Below are positions 7,249 through 8,180 of a stretch of DNA of 8,180 bases, piece by piece. The stretch comes from Thermoleophilia bacterium. Its GTDB lineage: Bacteria; Actinomycetota; Thermoleophilia; Gaiellales; SKUG01. Position numbers and translations under genes: made by a program. The stretch covers positions 1-8,180 of the forward strand of contig JAOPYS010000400.1 of NCBI GenBank assembly GCA_025964465.1. Reading direction: 5' to 3'. The notes under the pieces are model-generated. The model had not been told where the DNA came from. It made no database searches and was given only the letters and a program-made list of their open reading frames with translations. Within the stretch, counting starts at the first letter, position 1. Each line of letters opens with the position of its first letter.

Positions 7249-8180
7249 GAGCCCTCCCCGTCCTTCGATGCGTCGGGGTTGCTCTCGGCCGCCTCGTGCT
7301 CGTGCGTCTTCGCGTTGTTGGTGCCGGAACCGTCGACCGTGGCCTGCGCGAACAGCAGGTCGTAGACGGGGTGGCTGACGTAGCCGCCCAGCCGCTTGGA
7401 GACGAGGTTGCGCTGCACGCCGTGCGAGATCGGAGCCCACGCACCGTCCTCCACGATCTCGCGGTCCAGCCGGCCCCACGCCTTGGCGCGGGCCTCCAGG
7501 TCGAGCAGCTGGTTCACCTGCGCGATCTCACCGTCCTTGCGGTGGTACCACGCGAGGTTGTTCGACTTCTTCGGGTTGATGTACACGCCGTTGAGCAGCA
7601 CGTCGATGAAGTTCGACGCCTCCGGGAAGTCCTGGCCCCAGCTCGCGAAGCCGATCTGCGCCTTGGTCGTGTCGGCCCCGACGATGTCGTAGTAGGAGGA
7701 GGAGTCAACGCTGCGCGTGCGCACGTCGAAGCCCAGCTGCTTGAGCTGCTCCTGCACGTATTGCGCCATCTCCGGGCTCGGCGGTGCGGTCGACGACCAC
7801 AGCACGACCTTTCCGGGCTTGACGCCGCTCTCCTTGACCAGCTGCCGCGCCTTCGCGAGGTCCTGCTTGGGGTAGGGCTCGTAGCCCGTGTACCCCGGCA
7901 CGTTGGGCGGCAGGATGGTGGAGGAGGGGATGCCCGAGCCGCCGCCGAGCTTGACCATGGCGCGGCGGTTGATCGCCCAGTTCACGGCCTGGCGCACCTT
8001 GGGGTTGTCGAAGGGCGCCACGCCGGTGTTCATCCACAGGTAGCTCGTGCGGGCCTGCGCGTGCACGTGCAGGTAGGGCTTCCACTTGTCGTCGGTCTGC
8101 AGCAGCGGCAGCTTGGAGCGCGGGATGGCGTCGAGGGCGGCGTCGGCCTTGCCCTGCATGATCTCGGTGATCGAGTTCTC
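7245..8180 (-). CDS. Solute-binding protein family 5 (peptide/oligopeptide-binding), C-terminal part
   Basis: This is the extracytoplasmic binding component of the ABC importer, cut by the right edge of the window. The last 311 residues are visible, and the frame is open through 8180. The segment YLWMNTGVAPFDNPKVRQAV, followed by NWAINR (47-72 of the visible part), is the diagnostic SBP_bac_5 region. PYPKQDLAKARQLVKESG (102-119) is the typical repeating-unit helix, and SWGQDFPEASNFIDVLLNG (180-198) is a common ligand-lobe segment. The ending (about 250-281) matches the usual closing strands. After it comes an unusual hydrophilic tail of some 30 residues with a His/Glu cluster (THEHE). The lipoprotein signal, if any, lies outside the window. 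It is the first visible gene of the operon, directly coupled to the DppC-type permease. Ligand unknown. Confidence 0.92.
   Translation of the reverse strand, partial: ENSITEIMQGKADAALDAIPRSKLPLLQTDDKWKPYLHVHAQARTSYLWMNTGVAPFDNPKVRQAVNWAINRRAMVKLGGGSGIPSSTILPPNVPGYTGYEPYPKQDLAKARQLVKESGVKPGKVVLWSSTAPPSPEMAQYVQEQLKQLGFDVRTRSVDSSSYYDIVGADTTKAQIGFASWGQDFPEASNFIDVLLNGVYINPKKSNNLAWYHRKDGEIAQVNQLLDLEARAKAWGRLDREIVEDGAWAPISHGVQRNLVSKRLGGYVSHPVYDLLFAQATVDGSGTNNAKTHEHEAAESNPDASKDGEGS
7252..7259 (-). promoter_or_regulatory. Ribosome binding site for the DppC-type permease
   Basis: On the minus strand GGGGAGGG stands three bases before the ATG at 7248, inside the last codons of the binding-protein gene. 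It is the strongest Shine-Dalgarno match in the operon. It fixes the ATG at 7248 over the in-frame upstream ATG at 7479. Confidence 0.65.

Noticed and set aside
5930..7444. Long minus-strand open frame (504 codons) overlapping both permease genes
   Set aside because: Arg/Gly/Ala/His-rich low-complexity translation in a frame shifted from two unmistakable permeases; a shadow.
7249..7479. N-terminal extension of the DppC-type permease to an ATG at 7479
   Set aside because: The 77 extra codons overlap the binding-protein gene and give Gly/Arg-rich sequence. The ATG at 7248 has a strong ribosome binding site and the usual ATGA coupling.
1..8180. CRISPR array, tRNA/rRNA gene, insertion sequence, integrase or attachment site
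   Set aside because: No short regularly spaced repeats, no tRNA-like or rRNA-like segment, no transposase or integrase motif and no terminal inverted repeats were seen. The window is almost fully filled by six ordinary coding regions.

Overview
The window is very GC-rich throughout, with strong G/C third-position bias and GTG as well as ATG starts. Its secreted protein carries repeats of the type W-x-R-C-x6-C and a lysine-rich C-terminal domain. I associate that combination with high-GC Actinobacteria of the Thermoleophilia (Solirubrobacter, Conexibacter or Patulibacter-like). That placement is an inference from protein style, not a database result.

The layout is two blocks that converge at about position 4496. 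On the + strand, positions 4-1722 encode a GT-B glycosyltransferase (GT4-like) with two unusual internal insertions. After a gap of about 108 bases comes a large exported protein (1831-4488). It has a signal peptide, two tandem P-domain-like (proprotein convertase C-terminal-like) modules, four ~97-residue Cys-paired repeats, a Pro/Val linker and a cationic C-terminal domain. No catalytic domain is visible in it.

On the - strand, reading from the right edge inward, four genes are packed without gaps. They are the C-terminal part of a family 5 peptide/oligopeptide-type solute-binding protein (cut by the window edge), a DppC/OppC-type permease, a DppB/OppB-type permease, and a small alpha/beta hydrolase. 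Junctions are ATGA (4-base overlap), TGA-3 nt-ATG, and GTGA (4-base overlap), so the four are almost certainly one translationally coupled operon. The binding protein would capture a peptide or similar solute outside the membrane and the two permeases would form the channel. The ATPase subunits are not in the window and must lie upstream or elsewhere. The hydrolase at the end of the operon has a predicted Ser-Asp-His triad with a non-standard nucleophile elbow, and its link to the transported substrate is unknown.

Nothing here looks like a mobile element, CRISPR array, RNA gene or defence island. The most interesting items are the protease-less double P-domain surface protein, the coupling of a hydrolase to a peptide-type ABC importer, and the insertions in the glycosyltransferase.
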